From assembly GCA_001021135.1 (NCBI GenBank), contig LDJE01079682.1, positions 1-24,233 on the forward strand: a DNA stretch of 24,233 nucleotides, written 5' to 3'. Below the pieces are notes generated by a model, which did not search any database, was not told the DNA's origin, and saw only the letters and a program-made list of their open reading frames with translations. A program made the position numbers and the translations under genes. The DNA comes from Selaginella kraussiana (taxonomy: Eukaryota; Streptophyta; Lycopodiopsida; Selaginellales; Selaginellaceae). Shown here one piece after another: positions 9,957 through 21,948 of the stretch (its first letter is position 1; each line of letters opens with the position of its first letter).

Positions 9957-10166
9957 AACTCCTCCATGGTTGCATGGTTGGAAAATCACGGTTTTTCTCC
10001 AGTTATGGTCCAACGCTCGCTGGTCTGATATATTTGCCTATATCAGACCAGCGGCTTAGAGAAAAACCGTGATTTTCCAACCATGCAACTATGGAGGAGT
10101 TAATGCTTACCACCCACAAGAGGTGGGGTTTTGAGGAGCATCTCCCACTGAATAGAATAAATCACG
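9893..10166. repeat. Large imperfect palindrome with ~107-bp arms (hairpin RNA candidate)
   Basis: The left arm 9893-9999 and right arm 10059-10166 are inverted copies differing at only a handful of positions. The loop region contains a further perfect 13-bp stem, CTGGTCTGATATA (10020-10032) against TATATCAGACCAG (10039-10051). Weaker homology extends outward: the left flank GAGATCATAACGAAGTT (9733) matches the right flank AACTTCGTTACGATCTC (10180), with about 140 bp missing on the right. A transcript through this would form a hairpin of about 270 nt. The arms carry coding-like sequence, which is the layout expected of a young MIRNA or hpRNA locus made by inverted duplication of a target gene. 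No terminal sequence typical of a known transposon family was recognised. Confidence 0.8.
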
Positions 10167-10169
10167 TGA

Positions 10170-10268
10170 TAGAACTTTGAACTTCGTTACGATCTCTTTT
10201 CCTATATGTGCCTTTAGGACTATTTATTTAAAAAAAAAAAAGAGGTCGTAACGAAGTTCAAAGTTCTA
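10170..10268. repeat. Second small hairpin, 31-bp arms
   Basis: The left arm 10170-10200 and right arm 10238-10268 are inverted copies with one mismatch around a 37-nt loop that contains an A-run. The arm core AACTTCGTTACGATCTC also occurs in inverted orientation at 9733 in the left flank of the larger palindrome. The two foldbacks are therefore related and probably arose by repeated local inverted duplication. Confidence 0.75.
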
Positions 10269-11014
10269 TATGTCCTGCAGTTACGGCTTACACTGCCATT
10301 GCTCATAATTCCCAAGGTCCAAAGCAATGAAGACACTCATTCTTGTGCGGTAGTGGCGTGTTCGTAGTACGTTCCCAGAGGTTTCAATGAGCACCAACTC
10401 ACAAGCTGCTTGAGTACTAAGTTTAAAATACCGCCTGGACAGGGCGTGTGTGAGCATAGTTCAAGCCCGCCTTTTGACACATATTATTATTCTGTATTCT
10501 TGACTAATAATTTTCACGTCGTTAATGTGAAACGTCACCGCGGAAGAAAGGAGAGAGATTAGGAAATAATGTTTCACATGTTATTTTTTCATAGCCTACA
10601 ATCTTTCAAGGAAATTGAATTTGTGCATTAAAATTATGTTTAACATGTAATTTAGAACATAAGTAGGCTACAACATTACAAAACAATATAGTGCAACAAT
10701 ACAGGTTTTCACATATGAATATGATGAAAAAAAAACATTAATCGGGTTTGATCAGCTTGCATCCGAAGGCAGAGGAAACCATAACCTGAATCATGTCCAC
10801 TAGTTTGTTGTATCCCGATCTTAATGAGACTTTATCGATCATGGGCTGCTCTTTGGCCTGCTTTTCTTTGAAGGACTCTTTCATCGAGGGCTCTACATTC
10901 ATGATCGAATCTTTTATATACCAAAAGTCTCCTTTTTTCAAAACTCCTTTTTCCGTTCTTCTAATGAGTCGCATTCTTGCAAAAACTATGAAACCCAATC
11001 GATGTACGCAATTT
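10269..11014. other. Downstream of the katanin-like gene, no gene assigned
   Basis: AT-rich. On the minus strand an ATG-started frame (11061-10738, 107 aa, Lys-rich, ending FGCKLIKPD) overlaps the last codons of the katanin-like gene in another frame. It matches nothing I recognise and is most likely 3' UTR sequence read by chance, though its length and basic composition leave a small chance of a gene relic. Confidence 0.4.
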
Positions 11015-12792
<1,778 letters not shown>

Positions 12793-12923
12793 CGCCTCTG
12801 CACAAACTCTCAACGCATATACATTTTAATAATTAGCACCTTAATTAAACAAACCCAACGGATATTCTGTGTTTACAGAGCCGTAAATACTGCTCTGTTT
12901 TTAGGGTTCTTGGCCGTGAAGAG
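12793..12923. promoter_or_regulatory. 131-bp bidirectional promoter, KATNAL2/ALKBH1
   Basis: The ATGs at 12792 (minus) and 12924 (plus) face away from each other with 131 bp between them, which must hold both 5' UTRs and both promoters. TTAGGGTTCTT (12901-12911) lies 12 bp before the ALKBH1 ATG. The middle is AT-rich (TTTTAATAATTAGCACC near 12824). Confidence 0.65.
12901..12911 (+). promoter_or_regulatory. Telo-box-like element before ALKBH1
   Basis: This is the third exact copy of TTAGGGTTCTT found next to a start codon in the window, here 12 bp before the ALKBH1 ATG. A regulatory role is inferred. Confidence 0.45.
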
Positions 12924-14376
12924 ATGGGCTATCTAGACGCCCAAGTTGGCGACGGAGCGCGCAGTGCATTCAGACGCGCAGAGAAGCACTACAAGCTCTA
13001 CAAGAACCTCGCTACAACAAAGCGCAAATCCGTCAATCAAAGGTGAGTACTTGCAGCTGCATTTGGAAACCACTCAGTCCTTTGGACAGAAACGAGGTCC
13101 CAGCTACGGATCTATCCCGTGTTCTGGACTTCAGAGAGATTATACAGGGTCGGTACAACGATACGGCTCTAGAATGCGGCGTCCAAACTGCTGAAGGCGA
13201 GTATGGCATTCCCGTATTCGTTCTAAAGAGCCATCCAGGTATGCATACACGTCTACTCATGCATGGATACTCATGTATGATGTTCAGGCTTCTACTTTCT
13301 ACCTGGCGCTGTACCACTCGAGCAACAGGCTGACCTGATAAGGGATGCACTGACGACGTTCCCGGAGCCTCCAAACCGAACTAGCCACACTGCTCAATAC
13401 GGGCCTTTATCCGGGCTTTGGTCCGCCGTCAACAATAAAAAGCACCTCGTGGAGGATGATACTCCAATCGACATATCGGCTGAGTTCAACCATGAAGTTG
13501 TGGTTGATGGAACTAGAGAAAACTCTCAACGAGAAGATTGCAACCACGGTGAGACCTTGCAACCACGGGTTCACCGAAGTGACGGTGGCCGAGACGAGCT
13601 GTTTATCAGAAAGTGGAAGTTCGTAAGCGAAGTTGAGGATACGAACAGCAGAAAGGCAGTTCCTGCGGAGTTGCTTCTTCGGAAGTTGCGGTGGGCTACT
13701 CTCGGGATTCAATTCAATTGGGGAAAGGTACTTTGGAAATTCTGTGGGCTCGTTTACCATCCTTTTCCAGCGTGCGTACGATGTTTCCTTGCCTTACCGC
13801 AAGTTCTCGGAGTCTCTGGCCGAACTTGCCTCCAAGCTCGCAACTCCGGCCATGAACGGAGGCACCTTTCATGCCGAAGCCGCCATTGTGAATTTTTTCG
13901 GGCCTGGTAAGAATGTGTGTATTTACTTTCCTGTCTGAACTCTTTGGTGTTGGTAGATGACATGCTAGGAGGTCATATCGATGATATGGAAGCCGACTGG
14001 AGCAAGCCCATTGTGAGCATCAGGTGAGAGTTTTTGCTCTGAGTGTTGTGATTAATTAACTCTGAATTGTAGTTTGGGTTGTAAAGCCATCTTTTTGCTT
14101 GGAGGTGAGAGCAGGGACGACGCTCCTGTTGCCATGTTTCTTCGGAGTGGCGATGCTGTTTTGATGAAAGGTCCAGCGAGGCGGTGTTTTCACGGTGAGA
14201 TTTCTTGGTTTTCTGGTGCTCTTGTTTATGTTTGCAATGATGTTTCAGGCGTACCAAGAATTTTTGTGGACGGTGACTCGGACGTGCCAAGCTTCCCGGC
14301 AGAGCGCGTGGATGGGCAGATTTTGGATTATATTCGGCTGTCTCGGATCAATATTAATATTAGGGAGGTGTTTTGA
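12924..14376 (+). CDS. ALKBH1: AlkB homologue 1, Fe(II)/2-oxoglutarate dioxygenase
   Basis: ALKBH1 enzymes oxidatively remove methyl groups from nucleic acids (tRNA and DNA adenine or cytosine are reported substrates) in nucleus or mitochondria. Seven exons are inferred: 12924-13042, 13078-13238, 13288-13727, 13771-13906, 13957-14023, 14073-14194 and 14249-14376, giving 390 aa. The N-terminal FRRAEKHYKLYKN and PGFYFLPG...TTFPEPPNRT segments match plant ALKBH1. The iron ligands are H292 and D294 (GGHIDDMEADWSKP) and H348 (RCFHGVPR); the 2-oxoglutarate-binding arginines fit R381 and R387 in SRININIREVF. Compared with the Arabidopsis protein as I recall it, roughly 45 extra hydrophilic residues lie between LVEDD (about 151) and KWKF (about 202). 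The reading frame is open throughout and an internal GT there was not used as an intron boundary. Intron 1 is only 35 nt. The catalytic core looks complete. Confidence 0.93.
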
Positions 14377-15239
14377 TGTGTGAGTCTAGGAACCAACAGG
14401 GAGGATGGTTACAAGCATAAGATGTGGTAAATTGAGAAGCTTGGTGGGAAAAGAAGAAACGAAATAAATGCAACGAGGAGTAATTGTGTTATATGAGGGC
14501 GTTAATCCATTCCAAAATTCTAAATAAAATTAAAAGAGGAAAACTACATTTCGACTTAAGTGGAATGTTTTGACTCACGTTTTTTGCCTCCGTTCAGCTT
14601 TGTGGTTAGATGATCATTGACATTGACCTAAGAAGGTTACATTTTCATTTTCAGGAAGGCTTACCTACTAGCACTAAAGTTTTTTTTTTTAATTGAAAAC
14701 AAACGATATATTTCTCTAAAACTTCCACTTCGGTAAACTCCCGAAATTACAAATGTAGTGTATGGATACAAAGTTAAACGTTACCAGCGAACGTCTCTCG
14801 TGATGCTCCGTTAAATCAGCACAATGACAGGTTGAGCTCGAGAAATATGTTGAAAAATATCAACGTCTTGAAGATGAACGTTTGAGATCAGGATTTCATA
14901 GGCTAAATAGTAAGTTGTAGTAAGTAGTGTATAAATATGTCTTAAATAACAGTCGAGAACGGGTTATTACCAAAAGTCTGGGTCTGATCGCGCTTTTGTT
15001 GGTAGAAAAGCCGGTTTAGGAAACGATGATATGAACTAACCTGCGGGCGACCTTCTTGCGCCAGTATATGCTGGCACATCTCCGGTGGGTGATGGCTGGG
15101 TAAGGTTTTTGCTAACGTGCCCAAGACAAATCCGTATACACCATTTGCTTCTAAAATGACTCTCAAATATTGTAATTTCTGTAATTGCCCTCAGTTTACT
15201 ACAATATAACAAAACTGAGAGTTGTTGTACAGGGTCAAC
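14377..15239. other. Intergenic, no gene seen
   Basis: AT-rich sequence with short frames only. It contains the ALKBH1 3' flank. No repeats or conserved coding sequence were recognised. Confidence 0.5.
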
Positions 15240-15865
15240 GATATCTTGAACATCACTCAACGAGCTCACCAACAAGAAGACGAATCGATATGCATTGTCT
15301 TCATGATTTTGCTCTCAAGGAGCGACAATCTCAAAGCTCTCGAATCTTCACGCGGGTGACAACTCACTGTCTGGAGGAATCCCCGACGACATTGGCTCGC
15401 TGGGGTGATTGACTACGCTGGGCATCGCGAATTGCCGATTGTCAGACACAACTCCTCGCATTGGCTCACGAGATTACGAGGATCATGCTTCAGCTCTCAG
15501 CGAATCCCGCCCGAATACGCTCGGACTCGCAGAGAATGAAGAAACCCTGGCGCGCCTCAGATAAGAGCTCAGTGAGCAGCTGCTTTGTACAAGGACGGGC
15601 GGCATATCGTTCATCGCCAAGAATCTTCCCCGACTGAAGACCAGCAGCACCTCCCAAAGTTCGTGAAGTTGTTGGTTCCATGGCAAACAGGTTTCAGGTT
15701 CCTGGGGAGCAGCTGCCCATTCTGCATCTACTCCTTGGAATCACACTGAAACTAGTGCTCTTCATAAACGATGCATCCATCGATTCAGCAGCTGCGATTC
15801 CAGCAGATTCTCGATATGTCGGAGAATTCTCTGATGGGCTGGAAATTGCCCGATTTTGTACTGTA
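15240..15865 (+). pseudogene. Decayed leucine-rich-repeat gene fragment
   Basis: Pieces of plant-type LRRs appear in changing frames on the plus strand. DNSLSGGIPDDIGSL (15358-15402) is a textbook LRR with the GxIP core and is followed at once by a stop. LRFQQILDMSENSLM (about 15792-15836) with a following LPDFV is another repeat. Between them QRIPPEYA and a Leu-rich run are also LRR-like. No kinase domain, signal peptide or continuous frame is visible. Such sequence normally comes from LRR receptor-like kinases or proteins. It is host-gene wreckage with several frame changes and stops, abutting the hAT element. Confidence 0.6.
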
Positions 15866-16039
15866 GTTGACTGAGGACCAATTTGTTTGGTAAATACGGT
15901 ACAGACTTTGACATCATGCATGTAGCAGGGCGTTTTTATCAAACGTTTATACGCGTACGAATAAACGCGTACCCGATTACCTCAGGAATCTTCGAAAGAT
16001 TCTATTGAAATCTTTTTGTAATAGATTCTTAAATGGAGA

Positions 16040-17077
16040 GACCTCGTAAGCTTTGAATAAGGTAGATCTGTTCTTCGTTGGACTTGTAAATACTGCAACA
16101 AGGTGTTTTAATTCTTCAGGTATTGCTGTATATTCTGCAGTACCTGAAGATGTTAAGAGTATAATGTTGAAGAGATGTGTCAAGGAAGACCATGTTTCAT
16201 CTAGTGTGCTATCATTTACCGTACAAGTTACACTTGGGCCTCTGGTCTAACTTCGGAAGTTGGTGAAGGTAGCAATAGAGTAACTATACAGGCTCAACGT
16301 GGAACAAATAATTTTTGGGGCAACTTTGGAATAATGTTACGTTTCAAGAGGCAAATGTTGCGGTACAACAATTCTTTTACGCTAATGCAACGGAAAAGCT
16401 AGAACAGCATACTCAGTCATAGCTTATGGCTATGAATCTTTAAGAACCAAACATTTGACTGAAGAGTATGTTTATGTGAAGAGTATGTTTATGTAAAATC
16501 TAGATTGGTAGTGGTTCGAAAATGGTGGAAAAAGACTATACTATAGTAACCGATGGGTGGTCTGATAAAAAGAAAAAAGACCCATCATTAACTTGATGGT
16601 TACTTCAATCCAAGGAACTATATATATCATTCTTCAGTGGACGCATCTAGGGATGAGAAAAGTGCTCAATATATTTTGAGTTCATAGAGGTCATTACTGA
16701 TGTGGGAAGCAAAAACGTTGTTCAAGTGGTTACAGACAATGCTAAGAATTAGGTGAATATGGAAAAATTACTCAAAGAAATATACCCTGAGATTACTTAT
16801 TCTCGCTGTGTTTGTCATTGTATGGACTTTATTTTCAGAGGTTGGGCAGATACATTGGATTAAAGATCTTGTCACCAAAGCAAAAGAACTCGTTACTTTC
16901 ATTACAAGAAAATTGTCGTTGCTGGTCATGTACCGTAAAAAGAACTAGTATGTCCTGCTAAAACTAGATTTGCATATATATTTGTAATATTTGGTAGCTA
17001 CTGAATATTGATGTACATGATAGACTTAGACGAATAGTGGTTTCTGAGGAATGGTTGTCTTCAAAATACATGATGTA
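16040..17077 (+). pseudogene. hAT transposase relic, left arm
   Basis: This is an inverted copy of the same BED-DUF659 region and is more decayed than the right arm. CKYCNKVF (near 16086) is followed by a deletion and stop, and the DUF659 part (16540-16850) is broken by several stops and small indels. It still contains recognisable VVQVVTDNAKN and CVCHCMD segments. Confidence 0.7.
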
Positions 17078-17100
17078 CGTCTGGTAACCTTGTTTAGATC

Positions 17101-18100
17101 TACATCATATATTTTGAAGCCAACCATTCCTCAGAAACCACAATTCGTCTAAGTCCATCATGAACACCCGTATCTAGTAGCTGACCAAGTACTATAAACA
17201 TATATGCAGATATAGTTTCAGTAGGATGTAATAGTTCTTTTGGGCAGAATTTACGGTACATGGCCAAACGACAATTTTCTTGTAATGAAAGTAACAAGTT
17301 ATTTTGCTTTGGTGACAAGATCTTTAATCCAATGTATCAAAGTCCAGACAATGACAAACACAGCGAGAATAAGTAATCTCAGGGTATATTTCTTTGAGTA
17401 ATTTTCCTATATTCACGCAGTTCTTAGCATTGTCTGTAACCACCTGAACAACATTTTTCCTTCCCACATCAGTAATGACCTCTATTAACACAAAAATATA
17501 TTGAGCACTTTTCTCATCCCAAGGGCCAAGATGCGTCCACCGAAGTATAATATATATAGTTCCTTGGATTAAAGTAACCATGAAGTTAATGATCTTTTTT
17601 CTTTTTATCTGACCACCTATAGTACAGCCATACTTTTTCCACCCTTTTCGAACCACTACCAATTTAGATTTTATAGATTGCTTCTTATGATTGATTCTTA
17701 GAGATTCATATGCTTGAGTATGATGTTCCAGAAAACCTTGCATAAGTTTTCAATATGGAGACCGAATTACATTGAATGGAATCGCATTAGCGTAAAAGAA
17801 ATGTCGTACCGTAACATTTGCCTCTTGATTATTCCAAAGTTGCCCCAAACGACTGTTTGTTCCACGTTGAGCCTTTAGGGTTACTCTATTGCTACCTTCA
17901 CCAACTTCCGAAGCTAGACCAGTAGTCCTAGGCCCAGGTGTAAAATGGAGGTGAAACATGATATTCCTTGACACATCTCTCCAACATTATATTCTTAACA
18001 TATGCAGGTACTGCAAAACATACGGCAATACTTGAAGAAGTAACTTGCCCAAGGTGACTTCATATTCTTTTGGGAGCACCTCCAAACACCTTGTTGCAGT
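17101..18100 (-). pseudogene. hAT transposase relic, right arm (BED - DUF659)
   Basis: This is the better-preserved of the two copies. Around 18020-18100 the minus strand reads a BED-type zinc finger (CKYCNKVFGGAPKRI, a stop, then SHLGQVTSSSIAV). A frame at 17324-17743 covers most of DUF659: IINFMVTLIQGTIYI, VVQVVTDNAKNCVNIGKLL and the CVCHCLD motif. A frame at 17100-17318 continues with MYRKFCPKELL and LRRIVVSEEWLASKYMM. These pieces lie in different frames with stops between them, and no hATC domain follows, so no working transposase is encoded. Confidence 0.75.
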
Positions 18101-18371
18101 ATTTACAAGTCCAACGAGAACAAATCTACCTTATTCCACAATGGCATCAACATGCTCCCACTCAACTGTCGACCTTGTTGGCACAAACTCTAGGAGAAAA
18201 TCCTACCAATTCATGTTTAAATACGATATAATGGAGGTAGATTTTGGTTACTGGACTTTTTAAAGGAAAATAATAAAGTATTACAAAAAGATTTCAATGA
18301 GCTATTCTTTCCAATCGGAAAGTTAAAAAACGCGTTTAGTATACGCGCGTATAAACGTTTGATAAAAAACA

Positions 18372-18986
18372 TCAAACGCGTTTAGTGGCAACTGGGTCTA
18401 AATAAGATAGGGATGACTCTGGTAGAACAATCATACTCCGGGTGGAAAAGAAGTCGACGTGGAAAGGCTTACCGGTCACGTACAGGGGTTATCCACACCA
18501 TAGTGCCAGCGATGGTTGCCGGGGATGAAGCTCTTGCTGTACTTCTGCTACTAACTATGCTTTCCATTACCTTATGAAGTCGTGGTGACTCCATTCTGCA
18601 TCAGAATGTGGTGGTAGTAGAGGAACTCCTCTTTTTCTTGCAAATGTGAACAAGTTTTGAGAACCGCATCTCAATGCTGTGAACGAACAGATGCCATTGA
18701 TCCAGCAGGCAGTAGAAACGTTTCGAGTGTCAATTGCCAAATGCATAATGTAATCAGATTCCACTCCTTGTGGAGTGTAACGCAATTGCCCACACTTTTA
18801 CTTTAGACTTTTTGTCCTCAACTTCTTTAGTGCGAACCGTATATGGTCAATCAGTATTCGATGTGAACATGGCAAGAGTTTGATGTGATGTAAAGCAAAT
18901 TGCGGCCAAAATTCCGGTTGCACATTGGCATTGATATCGTAAAGGTTTTTCATTTCTTTTGTATTTTTCTTACTTATGAGTACAAG
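18372..18986. other. Intergenic between the hAT element and the OPT gene
   Basis: No gene is recognised. A 72-codon minus-strand frame at 18567-18785 has no familiar motif. The right-hand part is the 3' flank of the OPT gene. Confidence 0.45.
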
Positions 18987-21455
18987 CTAACAGCCGGGAA
19001 CTTTGACTCCCGGAGCAGTCGGGCACTTTGCAAGCGGGCAATTGTCCGGACTGACTTCAGAGTTGCCCCACCACGCTAAAGACTTCCCTTCGAAGCCAAG
19101 GGCCAAGTAGATGGCCACTCCCATGAATGCAACGCCAGCATCCAGTGCTGCTGATAGCACGTAGTTGTACTTCTGCCACCAAGCCTTCCTGTACCGAAAG
19201 ATGTAGTAATTGAAAATGGTACCCAGCAGTATCCATGTTGTGAAGTTCACAGGTGAAGCTGGAGGCATTACTGCTGTTGCACTAAAGATGAGAGGCATGT
19301 GAACAAGACGGATCCAGGAAACATTGGAGAACTTCTTGGACATGGCCCAGACAAGCACAGGAGCCAGAGCACCGCCAAGGAAAAACCAACTTAAGTGCTT
19401 GTACTCCGCCCTTGCACCAAAGATGCGCTTTGGAGCTACTAGCCCCCAGATGACAGATGCATCGAAGAAGACATTATCATTGGGACAACTCCAGAGGGAG
19501 TTTTCGTCTTGACATATGTTGTCAATGCCGTTGAGTAGCCACCAAGCGACTCCCATGTTCACAGTAGCAGCGACAATGGTTCCTATAATCTGAAAGTTTG
19601 GAGTGTAATATAAATGGAATGTTTTGAGGGAATAGTGTTACCTGAACTATGAACATGGACCTCGGAGGGATCTTCATGTAGTGGCCGAGCTTGAAATCCG
19701 CCAAGAAAGCGAGTGCTTGAGTCATACTCATGTATCCGTACGTCTTGAAGCACACATTTGTTATTGGCTGCCCCGGGAGAAGGTAGCCCATAATGTACTC
19801 GGTGATGATGTTAAGGCCCGGTGTCTGGAAACAGGGCCTGGATGAGCATATCACTTGGTAGACAGAAGGTTACCTGGTTAGTAGTAGCTGTGATCACTCC
19901 CACTGGCAATGTGAATGTTGCCGCAATAAAGCATGCTAATATTACGCCCCACCATGGAAGTTGCACCTCGGCCTTGAATACAATGCACGTAACGAGTGTG
20001 ACGGCTAAAGTGATGGCCATGAGCGTAACAAACCACCAGTTTGGAATGTCTGGGTATCTCTTCATCAAACGGGTGTGCACGTCGGGTTTCTCATTTAAAG
20101 CCATCCGGCTTCTTTGCCATATTTCCCTGAAAATGCACGATAATATGTTACTGAAGATCACGAGTGCGTACTTACTTTCCATGAAAGCATAAGACATGAG
20201 TGAGTGTTGAAGCAACCGCAGCAAAGCCGAAGCCGTAAGCCATTGCGAAGAATGTACTCAGATGAATCGGTCCCTGCTGGTTGTACTTCTCTATGTCCAG
20301 TTCAAATTTATCGTTTACCACACCTCTGATGTCGTATCTTGAACCATTACCCTGGAAGAGTTTGCTTGAAAGTATCGGAAACGTCTTGGCGTTGTATACG
20401 TTATTCCAGTAGAATATCGGCATCATGACGTAGACGACTAAAACAAAGCCCACCGCTGTGTTCACTATTGCAAACCATGGTGCCACCAAAGGGCTTGAAA
20501 GAAATGAGGTTGCAGTTGCCCAATCTAGACTGAAGGCCCCTACACCAAGACCCTTAAGACCAGATCCAAGCTGATGAGCAAGGATGGACTTGGGAAAAGC
20601 CCAGCAAATCCATGAAATCGAAGTGAGCGACACAAACAAATAATTTGGTAGTGTGTAGTATGCAAAGCTGACAATCATGAAGATGGTGAAGAATTGCATT
20701 TTTGATAGTCCCTTGCCAGTTTCTTTCTCATGAAGTGTCCTGCCAAAACTCAAAGCTTTAAGAAAAACGTTTAAAGAAAGTAGATCTAAATCACCTGAAG
20801 AGAGAAACTTGCACCAAATTTCCAGGCCACCACATATTCGCAGGTTCCACAAGGAACTTTCGTACCAGTCCAGCCCAGCCATATCCCAGGACCTGAACAC
20901 ACCAAAGAAAAACTCACAAAAATCCTCTAAAAACATGGGCTCAAGCACCTGAGTAGTAACGATAATCAACAATCCTGTGTAGAAATGGATTTTTCTACCG
21001 TATAGAGCTTTGATGATATTGACAATGTGCACGGCATAAGCCCCACCATTGCCAAATGCCGTTCCCGAATTTGCAAAAATAGTGATTAGAACATGCTCCT
21101 TCTTGTTGAATGGTCCAGGATTCAAGGAGAATTCAAAATTCGTAAACGGGAGACGCATAACCGTGGTGGGAAGCACTGCTGCCAAGAACTTTCCAATAGG
21201 TAGAGCAACAATTTGAGCAGAGATCGAAGTGATCACAAGTGGTTGTGCTCTGTATGCAAAGAACTGGTTGAGAAAGCTGAGCATAGCACAAGAAACGAGA
21301 CCAACAGTCCACATTCTGAACGTCCAAACGGGTAAAGTGGGATCATCTCCAACATCCACTGTGAGTGCAACCTGTTCAATGGGAGATTGTTCATCGTCGT
21401 CACTAACTTGCAAGTTCTCCAATTTTCCCTGAGCGGGATGTTCCACTTCCCCCAT
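18987..21455 (-). CDS. Oligopeptide transporter, OPT family
   Basis: OPT proteins are proton-coupled plasma-membrane transporters of tetra/pentapeptides, glutathione or metal chelates; the substrate cannot be read here. Six exons are inferred: 21455-20949, 20892-20795, 20739-20176, 20126-19874, 19824-19642 and 19589-18987, giving 735 aa, the usual length. Introns are 49-56 nt. Family marks in order: [10 protein letters not shown] (24-33), [19 protein letters not shown] (112-117) with [34 protein letters not shown] and VQVSLFRTLHEK across introns 1-2, the IGSGL-type segment [48 protein letters not shown] (525-531), [18 protein letters not shown] and the C-terminal WWGN...[11 protein letters not shown]. 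Many hydrophobic segments alternate with short loops, consistent with the roughly 16 membrane spans of the family. It is of the plant OPT type rather than the YSL type. Start at ATG 21455, with the acidic N-terminus usual in the family. Confidence 0.95.
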
Positions 21456-21948
21456 GCTTGCCTAGAGATGAATTTCGACCGAATATATCACGAATATAAG
21501 CGAAAGTTGCCGGACCGTTCGATGTCGGAGAACAGCTGTATCCTCTCAAGTGAACACGCTATTTTCTCCTGGTGAAGCACGCCGCCGTCGTCAAAACTAG
21601 GAAATGAACTTTCCAACTTCTTGTACTCAGGACAATTGACGTCTTAAGTTTTATTAGGATCTTGAAGACTTGTATTTTGATCAATAGGACTCGGGGCCAT
21701 GTCCACGGCGTTGAAGGCAGAATGAGAAAACCTTACATTATATTCTCTTATGCCCAATCCCCACCCCAACAGTTCAGATCGCCACCACCACCACCACCTT
21801 TGAAATGCTCAACCCAATCCGAATTAAGTATTTACGGAATCATCTTTTTAATGTGCATTAGATCATGATGATTTGGACCGTTGGATAAAAAATAATTCGC
21901 AGCTTCATAGCGAGATACATTTTCCTTTAAGCTTTACTTAGCAGGGCA
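21456..21948. other. Upstream of the OPT gene
   Basis: This should hold the OPT promoter. A short (CCA)n-like run lies at about 21783-21797. No gene was recognised. Confidence 0.45.

Larger units (their letters stand above)
15926..18371. mobile_element. hAT-family DNA transposon as a head-to-head inverted duplication (foldback)
   Basis: The left arm (about 15926-17077) and right arm (about 17101-18371) are inverted copies of one truncated hAT element, separated by a spacer of about 23 nt. A 19-bp perfect inverted repeat, TATCAAACGTTTATACGCG, lies near both outer ends (15937-15955 and 18346-18364). The left end begins CAGGG (15926), as many hAT termini do; the right end has diverged outside the 19-mer. 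No 8-bp target duplication could be confirmed. Each arm reads inward through a BED zinc finger (CKYCNKVFGG), the DUF659 domain, and the segment LRRIVVSEEWLASKY. The C-terminal hATC dimerisation domain is absent from both, so the ancestor was truncated before duplication. Over the 57 bp nearest the centre the arms differ at about four positions (roughly 7%); indels are more frequent further out. The element is non-autonomous. Confidence 0.85.

Noticed and set aside
13538-13665. A possible extra intron in ALKBH1 starting at GTGAGACC
   Set aside because: The frame is open across it and the downstream KWKF segment, conserved in plant ALKBH1, would be lost if it were spliced to the later AGs.
18567-18785. 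72-codon minus-strand frame
   Set aside because: No start context, motif or family resemblance supports it as a gene.
20740-20950. Unbroken frame through the OPT gene reading [16 protein letters not shown]
   Set aside because: This is intron and wrong-frame sequence. Removing two GT-AG introns (20893-20948 and 20740-20794) restores the conserved GYGWAG and LFRTLHEK segments.
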